Below are positions 52,847-62,707 of a stretch of 64,000 nucleotides of DNA, piece after piece. Source of the stretch: Symbiodinium natans (Eukaryota; Sar; Dinophyceae; Suessiales; Symbiodiniaceae). Location: the NCBI GenBank assembly GCA_905221605.1, contig CAJNDS010002104.1, forward strand, positions 266,001 to 330,000, given 5' to 3'. The notes below the pieces were generated by a model. It made no database searches and was not told the DNA's origin. It saw nothing but the letters and a program-made list of their open reading frames with translations. A program made the translations under genes and the position numbers. The stretch's first letter is position 1, and the number at the start of each line of letters is the position of its first letter.

Positions 52847-54513
52847 CATATGCCCTTGGATGAATGGAGACCTGTAAGGTTGGCCCTGCCTTGGCTGCCT
52901 GAGTGGCAGCTTTGCCGACTTCCGCGATCGACTTGCCCTTGCAGTGCCCAGCAGAGTTTGGACAGAAGCCAAGGAAACACGTCAAGGAAAATTGCGACTC
53001 GTGGCTGCGCGTGTCTGCGTGAATCGTGCAGAATGCTGCCCGAAAGTAGCAGCCTCCTCTTTGGCTTGAGCCGCGGCCACCTTGGTTGCAGACCCCTTTC
53101 GGGATTCAGTCATTTGGCCCAGCTGGGCCCACACCGCGGGAGGGATGAGTCAACTGGGACTACCCAGAACACGGCATCATGAATCATGAGTCCCACTTTG
53201 TGTTCTGGACATGTCATGGAGAGAGCGAGAGAGAGAGAGAGAGAGAGATCCCCGAATCACCCCACAGTTGCCTCTCCCCAAAGTGCAACAAACGCCCGTT
53301 AAACTCCGGAGCGAGGTGCAGAGGCGACTTTGGCAATCTTCTTCTTCTCCTCACAAGATCCCGAAGTGACCAGCCATGTTCTTATCTAGATGCGCCTTTC
53401 GTGAAGGTACTCACTGTTCTAGTGGCTTCTGACACAATCATGGGTCCCCCTACTACCTGAATAACCTTCACTAGCCTTAAATTCTCCCTAAATAACCTGA
53501 ATTATGGGGGGGCAACCTAGGGGAGGTAGCAAAAGAGCCAGAGGAATGACGCAAAACAGATACATCCCAGTCTCCAAGCTCTTCAGCTGAAGCTTCCTGG
53601 ACTAGAATGAAGCAGGACCAGGGGCAGCCAGGTGAGAACACAGTAGCCAATGCTAGCAATCCCAGATACTGATAATGAATAATCGTAATAATAATAGTCA
53701 TAGTAATCATAAAAAGAAGTAATAGTAATAACAAAAAAATAATAGTAAGAATAATAGCAATAAGAAGAATAACAATAGCAATCCCAGGCTCCTTTTTTGT
53801 CATTTTTTTCTGCTCTTTCTCCTTTTGCTTCCTCGGCAGGCATGGGCGCTGTGACGTCTCTGCAGTTCGATAGAAATTCGAGGGGAGCGCGAGGCAGCCA
53901 TTTTCCAGAATTGACCCACAAGATATGTGTGTCTAGGGTTTAGGGTTTAGGGTTTAGGGGGTGTGTCGGTTTATGTGGCACCTTCGGGACAACGATTAAA
54001 CTATTCTTCGCAGACCTTTGCTGAGAAAACAGGTGATGTCCTGAGGCGCATTTGCAAACGGCACACACCACAAGGCTCGGGCTCATCCTCCTCCTCCTAA
54101 CAGGGACATGTTTGGAGAAATGCGCATCTCTGCCTGCAAATCTATTCCGATGTCCATTCGCCTAAACGAAATCTTAACTTACTGTAGCTACTTCTTCTCT
54201 CAGATCGTGCTGCGCAGGCTAAAGTTGTTCTCCTCGTCTTCTTCAGCTGGCGCCTGCGATGCTGCCACGATGTCTTCCTGATCAATTCCTGCCTGGCCAA
54301 CTGGGTTTAAAGTTTAGGGGTCTAGGGTTAGTGTGGGCGGGAAATCGCACATCTTCAGATCTAGCATGCCCGGCGAGTCACATTTGCAGTCCAACTCATG
54401 TCAAACTGGCTTCACCACCCAACGAGGCCTCCCAATCGCGCACCATGCAAAAACAGAGAGCCCTGGCTTTTTTTGGGTTTCGGGCATAAGTTTAGGGTTA
54501 CAAGTTACAAACG
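52847..54513. other. Unassigned stretch with simple repeats
   Basis: (GA)n at 53221-53249, an AATAATAGT-type repeat at 53665-53790, TTTAGGG units at 53934-53961 and a CCTCCTCCT run near 54088. No gene recognised. Confidence 0.6.
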
Positions 54514-54599
54514 TTAACCTCCCCGAAAACCACCAGAAGCCTTGGTAGCAGCAGCAAGCGCTTCGGCAACTCGTGCTTTTGCGGCTTTCATAAGCTCAC
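54514..54599 (-). CDS. Probable terminal exon, Ala/Lys-rich C-terminus, function unknown
   Basis: After an acceptor-like ACCTGCCGTCAG, the minus strand reads ELMKAAKARVAEALAAATKA, then SGGFRGG and a TAA at 54514. The alanine-rich amphipathic helix and the clean acceptor make a last exon plausible. The upstream exon is not identified; the segment at 55273-55667 lies on the same strand. Confidence 0.4.
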
Positions 54600-54797
54600 C
54601 TGACGGCAGGTGTGAAGGTTTTATTTTGATCGCGAGAGATGTCAAGGTGTAATTACAGGGGAGGGGGAGATTGATGAGATTGCACATGAAAGTATCCTTT
54701 GCTCCAAGGCTCTCGCATGAGTTGACTTGAAACCCCAAGTGGGTTCCCTACTGCAACCTCCGCCCTCACGAAGCCTCACATCACCCCATAACCTCTT

Positions 54798-54892
54798 CTT
54801 GGAGGTTCATGGTACTTATAACCCAAGTACCACCATGTTAGGTTACCTTGAGGGGCTTAGAAGTGGGGTTGCAAGCACCATGAACCTCCAAG
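54798..54892. mobile_element. Family D mini inverted-repeat element, copy 1
   Basis: A 95-bp element with long, nearly perfect inverted ends: CTTGGAGGTTCATGGTACTT on the left, and on the right AGCACCATGAACCTCCAAG, pairing over about 27 bp. The centre contains AAGTACCACCATG. No clear target duplication. Confidence 0.7.
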
Positions 54893-54944
54893 TAGCTCCA
54901 CCACACCAGAGGGGAGACCTCATGTGCCCTCCTAAACACTCATC

Positions 54945-54986
54945 CGCTAAACCCTAAACCCTAAACCCTAAACCCTAAACCCTAAC
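54945..54986. repeat. Telomere-like array (CCCTAAA)
   Basis: Five to six perfect CCCTAAA units. Confidence 0.95.
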
Positions 54987-55272
54987 AAGCGTAGCAGCCT
55001 CCACTGGGATCCTCCTCTGGTGAAGTGGCGAGCTTTCCTCAGCTCCCGTGGCCGACATTCTTGACGGTTTTTGCAATTTGCACCAGCAGCAAACACTTTT
55101 TGAGCCCTTGAGGGGAAATTGGCTTGGAGATCTCCCATCGAGTCGCTCTAGCTTGCAATTGCAGAGCACTGGTAAATTCAGAGCACTTTCAGAGCCCCAG
55201 CCCAGGCACTGACGACTCTCAGCGCTTCCTTGATGTCATCCAAGTACTGCTTCTTTTTGGCAGCCTGCGACT

Positions 55273-55667
55273 CTACTTTTCGATGCCATCTCGGTAAGAC
55301 CAGCATGTCAGGGTCGCCATGGTGAAGTTGCCCAAAAGTTCTTCGCGGTTCTTGCTCACGAGCATCGGTCCAGCATCAGAGTCGCGCATTGTGCTGAATG
55401 CTGTGGTCACCAAACCCATGCATGTCACTAGCACGGTAAGTGGCATGTAGCAAACCCTGACACAAGCCCGCACCTCTTTTTCCTCCTCCTCCTTTTTCTT
55501 CTTCTCCTTTGTGCATGCCAGCGATACTCGTCCAGCAGCTCCCTTGCTGTGCTTGCCAGTGCCGGGCCAACATGGCAATCAGCCGGACAAAAAAGCAGTG
55601 CTGAGCTTTGGACTTCCTCCTCCTTTAGAAGCTTCTGGGCATCCAGGGCAATCTTGGATGAAGGCAA
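55273..55667 (-). CDS. Probable coding segment with basic/acidic low-complexity run, function unknown
   Basis: After a CATTGCATGCAG acceptor-like site, the minus strand reads LPSSKIALDAQKLLKEEEVQ and ALASTARELLDEYRWHAQRR, then an Arg/Lys-rich run encoded by a GGA/GAA repeat (about 55482-55515). Another frame carries on from that repeat as KKKEEEEKEVRACVRVCYMP and SKNREELLGNFTMATLTCWS to a stop at 55273. A frameshift inside the repeat or a short intron would connect the two. No domain recognised. Confidence 0.4.
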
Positions 55668-55851
55668 GCTGCATGCAATGTCTTCTACAGCAACGTCTCT
55701 ACACCCTAGACTAACACAGTAAATTTAATCATGGAAGAGCAGAACAATATAAGAATACCAGTTTCATACTAGAACAATGAAGCAATCTATTGCTCTACAC
55801 CACCATGCTAGCAATCCCATAACACTTCCGCCTCCGGTCACCCTGACAGCC

Positions 55852-55932
55852 TCATGCTTTTTTCCAGGGGGCGTTCTTCTTGAACTCTGCGATTTTGGCG
55901 GCGGCCTCTTCAGCTTCGCGCTTGGCGATCGC
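55852..55932 (-). CDS. Probable terminal exon, Ala/Glu/Lys coiled-coil C-terminus
   Basis: After an acceptor CTTGCCACAG, the minus strand reads AIAKREAEEAAAKIAEFKKN, then APWKKA and TGA at 55852. The strict charged/alanine heptad-like pattern and the acceptor make this one of the most convincing exons outside the three main genes. Its gene is unidentified; the exon-like segment at 56512-56581 could be upstream of it. Confidence 0.55.
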   Translation of the reverse strand, partial: AIAKREAEEAAAKIAEFKKNAPWKKA

Positions 55933-56021
55933 CTGTGGCAAGTTGGAGTTGGGAAATCAGGGGCCCGAAGCGCCCGAAATCCGAATCGAGCTGGCCAGCA
56001 GCCCTCGCACCCCAAAACGTC

Positions 56022-56095
56022 AGGGTTTAGGCTTCAGGGTTTGTTGTTGCCACCCGCCTTCCTGAACGCTTTTGGGCGGTTTAGGGTTTAGGGTT
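56022..56095. repeat. Telomere-like words and CCACCCG tag
   Basis: GGGTTTAGG and TTCAGGGTTTG, then TTGTTGCCACCCGCC, and after 30 bp TTTAGGGTTTAGGG. Confidence 0.6.
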
Positions 56096-56394
56096 ACATT
56101 GCTCAGTGGCTCATGCTTCTTATGTGTAACTGAAGTGTAGGTACTGGGGTGTCAATTTTTGGGCTGCACTCCGGTCCGGAAATAAACTTCGTGATCCCTT
56201 ATCGGGGTCCGATCTTGCCTTCATTCACAGGCTCCCCGCGGCCAGGAATTTCGTGACAAGTAAGGGCAGATCAAGTGCCCTGAGAGTTTGGTAAAACACA
56301 TGCTACTGCTACTAGTAGGCACATATGCCACATGCTGTGTGGGAGCGCTGGGTCCTCTGGAGTGTTGTTCTTCTCGCGCTCCTTCCTCTCCTGC

Positions 56395-56475
56395 GCAACC
56401 AACGGTTTAGGGTTTCGGTTTTTTTTTCGCCACCCGGCCACAGCACAGCGGGGGAAACCGGGTTTAGGGTTGAGG
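56395..56475. repeat. Telomere-like words and CCACCCG tag
   Basis: GGTTTAGGGTTTCGG is followed by nine T and CGCCACCCGGCC at 56411-56440, then TTTAGGGTTGAGGG. Confidence 0.6.
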
Positions 56476-56511
56476 GTTTGCTACAATCAGCGCATCAGGT
56501 TGCCAACAACG

Positions 56512-56581
56512 GTGGGATGCGAGGCAGGACTCCTTGATGAGCTCTTCGATGGTCTTCTTTTTCTCTATCTTCGGTGGTGAC
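56512..56581 (-). CDS. Probable internal exon, Lys/Glu-rich, function unknown
   Basis: After an acceptor GTTCCACAG, the minus strand reads SPPKIEKKKTIEELIKESCL, a charged helical segment. The donor is uncertain (a GTTGTT near 56511 is one option). It may belong to the same gene as the exon at 55852-55932. Confidence 0.45.
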
Positions 56582-56925
56582 CTGTGGAACTGCAAACTGA
56601 TTCGAAGGCTTAGATCCAGTAACACTACCAAAGTATCATTGCACGCAGCGTTTTGACCACGGGTAGGAGACAGCCCAAACCAAATTATGCCAACTCGCCC
56701 AGCCTCAAGAATCTCAAAAAGTGCTGCACTCAGGACCCTTCGAGAGAGCAAACTCCGGGACACAGCTGGCCTGGACTTACTGGAGCTTGCCTTCCTCCCA
56801 CACATGAGATGGCTGTACTGCAATCGACGAATGATGCGGGGTGTTCACTCATGATCCTAGCAACACCGCTCTGCGCAGCAAATGAACTGAACAGCGTGGC
56901 AAAAGCTACGTAGTCAATAAAGGTG
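56582..56925 (-). other. Possible further exon region
   Basis: Minus-strand text such as AFATLFSSFAAQSGVARIMS and EHPASFVDCSTAIS near 56915-56800 is protein-like and lies upstream of the exons at 56512 and 55852. Boundaries cannot be assigned. Confidence 0.2.
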
Positions 56926-56942
56926 GGGGGGGGGGGGGGGCC
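56926..56942. repeat. Poly-G tract
   Basis: Sixteen or so consecutive G. Confidence 0.95.
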
Positions 56943-57119
56943 CGCATCCAAGCGAATCTGATCCCGTTATATCTCGTGAGGCGTGCATGTAACGAACCTC
57001 TCTCTGTCGCAAATTGCAATTGGACTGGGGTCCTCTTGCTGCTCCGCTTCCTGTCAGGATCTGTCAGGTCTTGACACTTCTGCACCAACGAAAGCATCTC
57101 TCCTGTAATTCCGGTCTCT

Positions 57120-57500
57120 AGGGTATACATATATATATATACATATATATATATGTGTACATAATATGTATGTATCGTGCGATACATATACTGTATGTAT
57201 CCTACGTATACTCATCTGATTTAAATAGTAGAATATAAATACACATGTTACAATAAAGTGTATTCGAAGATGTTTATATGTTATATGTCAGATACTAGAA
57301 TGCGTCTTTATATACACACATATATATGTACATAACGTATATACATATGTACATAGATATTTTTACATGTTCTATGCAACCATGAAATCATTTTATACAT
57401 ATATAATGTTCTAGTGTATACTCCATATGTGTATATGTAGGAAGTATACACAAGCACAAATATATATATATATATAACCCCGTATATCGCAGATTTCATG
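57120..57500. repeat. AT-rich TATA/CATA microsatellite block
   Basis: ATATATAC, GTATAC and ACATATGT words dominate about 380 bp. Smaller TA runs follow at 57637-57682 and 57782-57830. Confidence 0.9.
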
Positions 57501-58203
57501 TAGTTTTCTTGTTAGCGCACAGGCCCAGCCTCGAAGGACTACGTCGCCGCGAGGGGCTGCGTCGCCTGTAGGAACGAGCGGGAAGTTCTCTAGCGTGATG
57601 TCACGAAAGCTGGGTAGAATTGAAAACCATCATCAATGTATATATATATATATATGTTTATATGTTCATACATATATATATATGCAGTAGAACAGAACGA
57701 GATGAAATATCATACTGCGCTGAAATCTGTAAAGTGATGTGGCACAGATGCAAATGTAATGTGTGCAAATAGGAGAAACATGTGTATATATATATATATA
57801 TGTATGTATGTTCACATACACTATATGACACCATATACGAGTATCTGCACCTTGGCGGACTGCGGCGCCGGGAGGGGCTCCTTAACTTCATCCACGACAA
57901 AATTCCTTCTTGAAATAGAGCAAGAAGCAAGTTGGATGTTCATGGCGCGCGGTCCAACATGCACAATGCGCCCGAAGCCGACAGCATCCAGCCCCTGTCA
58001 ACCTCCCTTGCCAGCCGGGCTTTCTACGCCTTCTACGTCCGCCTGGCTCGATGCACCAGAAACCCAGGTAACCTGGTAAACGTGTGCATCTTGCACGCAT
58101 CTCGTGTAGATGCACAAGATGTACGCTGCGCAACGCGGTCCCTAAAACGAGGACCAATGTGCTTGGAAGCTGGGTTCCGTTCCAGCTTCTGTAGTGCACG
58201 ATT
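57501..58203. other. Unassigned stretch
   Basis: Apart from the two TA runs, a loosely repeated GGCGCCG-GAGGGGCT motif (57545, 57865) is the only pattern. No gene recognised. Confidence 0.4.
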
Positions 58204-58467
58204 CTAGACAACCGCAGTGAAAGCAACATGTCTAACAGACGCTGGGCCGGTGGTGCCCTCGAATGTCACCAGCTCTCCCCAACAAAGCAAGTTCCCAAAG
58301 TGGCAGACGCCCTCAGGCACGGTGCTACTGCCACTGCTAGTAGAAGTTGGGAGCAACGTCGACGGGAGATTTTCCGAAGGGTGACCTGATTCCCATGTTA
58401 CCGCTTTTGACCCAGCAGAGCATTCAAAGCCCTGAGTTTCCAACTCTGGCTGGATCCCAAGAAACAC
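58204..58467 (-). CDS. Possible coding segment, function unknown
   Basis: A minus-strand frame of about 87 codons reading GIQPELETQGFECSAGSKAV, a Ser/Thr-rich linker (LPTSTSSGSSTVPEG) and GELVTFEGTTGPASVRHVAF. It is protein-like throughout with few competing plus-strand frames. No domain recognised. Confidence 0.35.
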   Translation of the reverse strand: MFLGIQPELETQGFECSAGSKAVTWESGHPSENLPSTLLPTSTSSGSSTVPEGVCHFGNLLCWGELVTFEGTTGPASVRHVAFTAVV

Positions 58468-58599
58468 AAACGCAGAAACTGAGACGCCGTCTTATAGAAC
58501 AGCCGTTACATACCCAGAACGCCTGGCAAGCAGTCATAAAAAAAAGCTACATAGCACCCCTGGGTACCGGCCTGACAGATGAATCCATGCAAAACAAGT

Positions 58600-58668
58600 A
58601 AGCCCTAAACTCCCTAAACCCCAAACCCTAAACTCCCTAAGCCCTAAACCCTAAACTCCCTAAACTTC
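58600..58668. repeat. Telomere-like array with CCCTAAACT higher-order variant
   Basis: CCCTAAACT and CCCTAAACC alternate, giving a repeated CCCTAAACTCCCTAA unit (four times). Confidence 0.9.
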
Positions 58669-59250
58669 GGATTCACGGGCCGATGCCAGGGCGTGGGCAG
58701 CGACCCTTAAACTTCGCGCTTTTGCAGCCGAGGCTCCTTCGCCTGGCACGCCGGGGCATGACGGGACATGATGAATGAACCCAACGTTTGTTGGCGGATG
58801 TATTGTGGGCTTCTACAGCATATGTAAAACGCATGACATGTGCATAAATACAAAAACATGTGTATACAGATATATACATCTAGATTTAGATATCTACTCT
58901 TAGTTCCTCTTTTCTCTTGGGGGGGTGAGAAAAAAAGCGCGCCCAGTACCTGCGGTCTGGACTCCTCCGGCGCGGCGTGGGGCTCCGCCGCCGGCGTGAT
59001 GGGCTGCGCCGACGGCGTGATGGGCTGCGCCTCCTGAAAGGGTTTACAGGGTTTAGGGTTTAAAAGTTAGGGTTCTCTGAATTAGCTTCCCTTCTTGGAT
59101 CTTCTTGGGGTCCCCTTTGGTGGTTTCCGACATGGGGGGTACCTTCTTGGGGTCCTTACGCCATATTGAGAGAACTACCCCCTGGATGAAAGTCTAGAGC
59201 TGAAACAACAGGAGCATCGCTGGGCTCATCGCTATTCAGTATCATTGTAT
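58669..59250. other. Unassigned stretch with GC-rich direct repeat
   Basis: GGCGTGATGGGCTGCGCC is tandemly repeated twice at about 58993-59030 after a C/G-rich stretch, followed by TTTAGGG at 59046-59060. Nothing else recognised. Confidence 0.5.
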
Positions 59251-59354
59251 GGTCGCTTCTCTAGATTATGGTCCCGGGCTACTGTTACAAGGCGGCCCCA
59301 TAACAAGGCCCTAATCTTTACCCAAAAAGGGACCATCATTTTTCAGAACTGACC
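59251..59354. mobile_element. Family F mini-element, copy 4
   Basis: Ends GGTCGCTTCTCTAGATTATGG and CATCATTTTTCAGAACTGACC are imperfect inverted repeats, with GGTCCCGGG and CCCAAAAAGGGACC blocks inside. The core GTTACAAGGCGGCCCCATAA matches the copies at 15045 and 19738. Confidence 0.65.
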
Positions 59355-60251
59355 ATGTGACCATGTAGTCATAAAGGAATGGGTCATGTTGACTTTTGTT
59401 GGCATCCTTACAAAAAACCCGGGAGCTCCTTCGCGAAGGGCTGCGCCTGCGATCCCTGCGCAGAGGAGTTGCTGCCAAAAGCTGCAGACTTCATGCCATG
59501 AGCACAAGAAACCTCTTAACACACAAGCTGATTCGAAAGGGCTCCGCCCGAAATGTCTGGACTTCGGTGCAAAGGTCGCAGATGCTCAGCCAACCATCAA
59601 AAACAAGACTGAAGCCCAAACAAAAGCTGCAAAGTGTGCCACTCCCCTGGCCGACTCTTGGTCTCTACCCCGTCTCGAAATTCTTAGAATCTCTTCACTC
59701 TCGGCCTTGATCTTGATCTTGAGCGGCCCATGGCCGTGGCAAGGACGCAAGAGCGCGGCTTTTTTTTTTGGGCGTTTCGGGGTCCTTTTTAAGTCTTGCC
59801 AGCTGGCAGCTGATGGTATTGACTAGGGTGGGCTGTCTGACTCATGCTCTGCCAAAAATTCTTGGCCCTTGCTCATTGAACCAGCTCTGACATGCATGCG
59901 GGACGGAAAGCAAGCCTCGCAGACCAGCGTTTGGCCGTACACAAATGCGGATTCGTGGCATCATCTTCTTTTGCATGCTGGCGGTGCGAATTTGTGTATA
60001 GTTTGCTCATATTGTTTTGCTTGCCGAGGAATACATGACGGTGACGTGCTTTGTCGTGCTTGAGCGGCTATGTAGTTTCCTGCCTTTTTTCCAAACCACA
60101 TTCCGGCTAGAACGGTTCTGAATTCGTGCAAACGATTTGCAGCTTGTTGAAGTTTGCCTCCCTGGGGCTGCACATGTTTGCAGGATGTTGGTGCTTTGTT
60201 TGCCGAGCGCATGGCAGGGTTTTTTTGGTTTAGCTTGCATGCAAGTAGGGA
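59355..60251. other. Unassigned stretch with possible coding frames
   Basis: A 146-codon plus-strand frame (59386-59826, including DFGAKVADAQPTIKNKTEAQ) is protein-like in part but unidentified. T-run/GGGCGTTTCGGGG lies at 59761-59780. Confidence 0.3.
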
Positions 60252-60503
60252 GTGGGCGTGTCTGTTCGTAGGTACAAGAACTGCGTAGTTTCTGAACCCT
60301 TGGGTGTTGAAACTATGCACAGGGTCCAGGGGTGCTGGGTGCAGGGACTATGTGGGGTGAGCGTCGGGTTCATCCATGCCAATGTCCAGTTTCAGCCACT
60401 ACTCCTAAACCACAATGATCCCGCCTGCTTCGGGGAGTTGAAAGCTGCAGCGGCTGCTTTGGCAGCCTGCCTAGGAACAGCATATGGGAAACGACTGTGG
60501 TGA
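60252..60503 (+). CDS. Possible coding segment, function unknown
   Basis: A plus-strand frame ending VGFIHANVQFQPLLLNHNDP, then ACFGELKAAAAALAACLGTA and a stop at 60503. Only the second half is convincing. No domain recognised. Confidence 0.2.
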   Translation: MGVSVRRYKNCVVSEPLGVETMHRVQGCWVQGLCGVSVGFIHANVQFQPLLLNHNDPACFGELKAAAAALAACLGTAYGKRLW

Positions 60504-62434
60504 GGCTTATGGTATGAAGTGCACCTTCTTGGCTGAAAGTTGCACGTGGCAATCGAGGTCCGAGCGCTCTTTGTTCATCTGAAGCTGAAGACCTGATGGA
60601 TGTCTGTCCATTGTTGGGCATGCAAGGAGGTCTCTCTGTACTCTAGTTGCGATTCGCGACTGGGTCAGGATATCTCGTTCGGGCACACCCAGCAAAGTGA
60701 AGGTCCAGCTTGCTCAACTCTGCTCAGCCTGCTCCGCTTCTTCGCCGATGCCGGCGCAGCCTTCGGAGAGAAACGCTGTAGTGACTCTAAACAAAAACAA
60801 TAATAATTAGGATAATAATAAAAGCTACTAATAATAATAATAACTTACTGCCAAGCAGAAAATGGTGCTGACTGAGTTTACTGTACGGCACCGACATCGT
60901 CGCAGATCTTCGCAATTTTTTTTCGCTCTGGGACTGCGCTGCGAAGGCCATGTTTGCCGGCTTACACACTGGGAAGCTCGTTACGACATGGCCGCTGGTT
61001 GTTTTGTTTGGGACTTCTGAGAGTTTTACAGTGCTGACGTGCTGTCCAAAAACGCTGGAAAAATGTCTGCATTGAGGCAGGTCCTGGCCTAGCTACTTCG
61101 GAGTCTCCAGTGCTTGCGATGACCTGGCGACCAGTCTTAACTCTTGGTCCTTGTGGGCGCCGGCTGTGGCCTTAAGCTGCCTGCCCCTTGCAAAGCGATC
61201 TGCCTGGCGCACAAGTGTCAACTCTCCTTGGAGTTCAGCCGTATCCAACCAGCAGACCGAGCTGCAAGCAGCACACCAAGCCCAAGAACGCTCTTACCCT
61301 ATGGGCCCTGTGGGTGCCGGCCTATCAAAGTGGGCCCTACATGTCCACGGGAATGATTTCCACACCTCGGCCCTTCCCCTGCATAGTCGAGCGATAGCAG
61401 CCTATCTGGCCTTTTTAGGTACTTCCTTATGAAGCGCTGGGGGACAGAATGGGGGCAGAAGCGCCGGGGGAACTGGGCAACTCTACATCTTCGCACAGTT
61501 GCCTCCAAGAAGGCATGTCAGGCTGGCAGAAGTCTCGAGATCTCGCTGAACTCTGGCCAAGCCACGTCGTGCCCTCCTAGGGGAGTACCACGTGTGTTTC
61601 TAACTCCCGGCAACTGGCAACTTCAAATGCAGCAGCTGTGAAGCATCGAATTTGAAGGGCAAGACCAGGCGAAACGAGATGGTGAGCGGGGCCCTTCCCT
61701 CTTTCTGCAGATTTCAACGATTCAGGCTAGAGCGTTGTGAGTTCTTACAAGCTGCTGCGCCCCGAGCCCCTGAGTTTCGCATGCGATGCCTGTACGGCGC
61801 ACATTGACGCAAAGCTGCTCTGGCGGCCATGAGGCTGACCCCGGTAGCGGAACTTTGATGTATTTCGCCTCGCACGAACTGTGGAGCCTTTGAGCCTTAA
61901 GCGTGTTTTGGAAAGTGAAGTAGGTGACCAAGGATAACAAGAAGGAAGTTCTACGAGGCAATCAAAGCGCAACTCTTGCGAGTCAGTGTCAGATTACTCG
62001 GAAACGCTGGTTTCACACGTGAATGGTTTCACTTGTAAACGAAGCCGAAGCTATGTAGCTCGCAAACGATGGTCCGCTCACACCTCAGGCTTGTTGGAGA
62101 ATGCCACAATTGTGGTTCAGCATGCTTGTGCAGTTTGTCTTGCTATGGTTTTGGCGGTGGTTCTGCTTGATCATAGTTTGATTACATGGCTTGAGCATCC
62201 ATGACTTCTGTGCTAATGATGGGCTTCTTCCAAGAACCAAAACTGATTCTGCATGTGATGGGTGCTAGAACTCTGGTTTGATTGCATAATGCAATCATGG
62301 CTTGTGTTCCTATCTGCTTCTGCTGTGCGAAGATACAGACACAACAAGCTCTCCCGGCCACATCCCCTGACATGAGCAGTTTGTGAGAACTCTACGTTAC
62401 CTTTTGGCTGATATCTTTCGCCTCTACGTACCTG
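60504..62434. other. Unassigned stretch with AATAAT repeat
   Basis: ATAATAATTAGGATAATAAT-like simple sequence at 60797-60845. No gene recognised. Confidence 0.5.
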
Positions 62435-62707
62435 TCAGGTACGTCGGGTGGAGTGGGACCATCGGCGGCTCATGCTGTGAAGAAACTGCAGCTTGCTCAG
62501 TCGTGGGATCTCAAAAATGGATGGCTGGCGACGCAGCCAAGACAAAATCTCAGATGAAGCCCGCTGTCCGGCGACACCTGACGACCTCAAGGCAAAAAAC
62601 AAAATCTCGGGCTGCGAAAGTTCTCTCTGCAAGCATGCCAAAGAGCGTTCCCAGTCTTGCGGCAGTTCTTGCGGAGCCCAGGCACCATCAAGGTCTTCAC
62701 TCCTCCT
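62435..62707 (-). CDS. Candidate exon, function unknown
   Basis: After a GTGGTCTGCAG acceptor-like site, the minus strand reads EDLDGAWAPQELPQDWERSL, then PEILFFALRSSGVAGQRASS and EILSWLRRQPSIFEIPRLSK. The text is strongly protein-like. Possible donors lie near 62440 (GTACCT and GTACGT). No family recognised. Confidence 0.35.
   Translation of the reverse strand, partial: RRSEDLDGAWAPQELPQDWERSLACLQRELSQPEILFFALRSSGVAGQRASSEILSWLRRQPSIFEIPRLSKLQFLHSMSRRWSHSTRRT

Noticed and set aside
52393-52863. Secreted protein with signal peptide
   Set aside because: The frame runs through the family B mini-element and has no recognisable mature domain.
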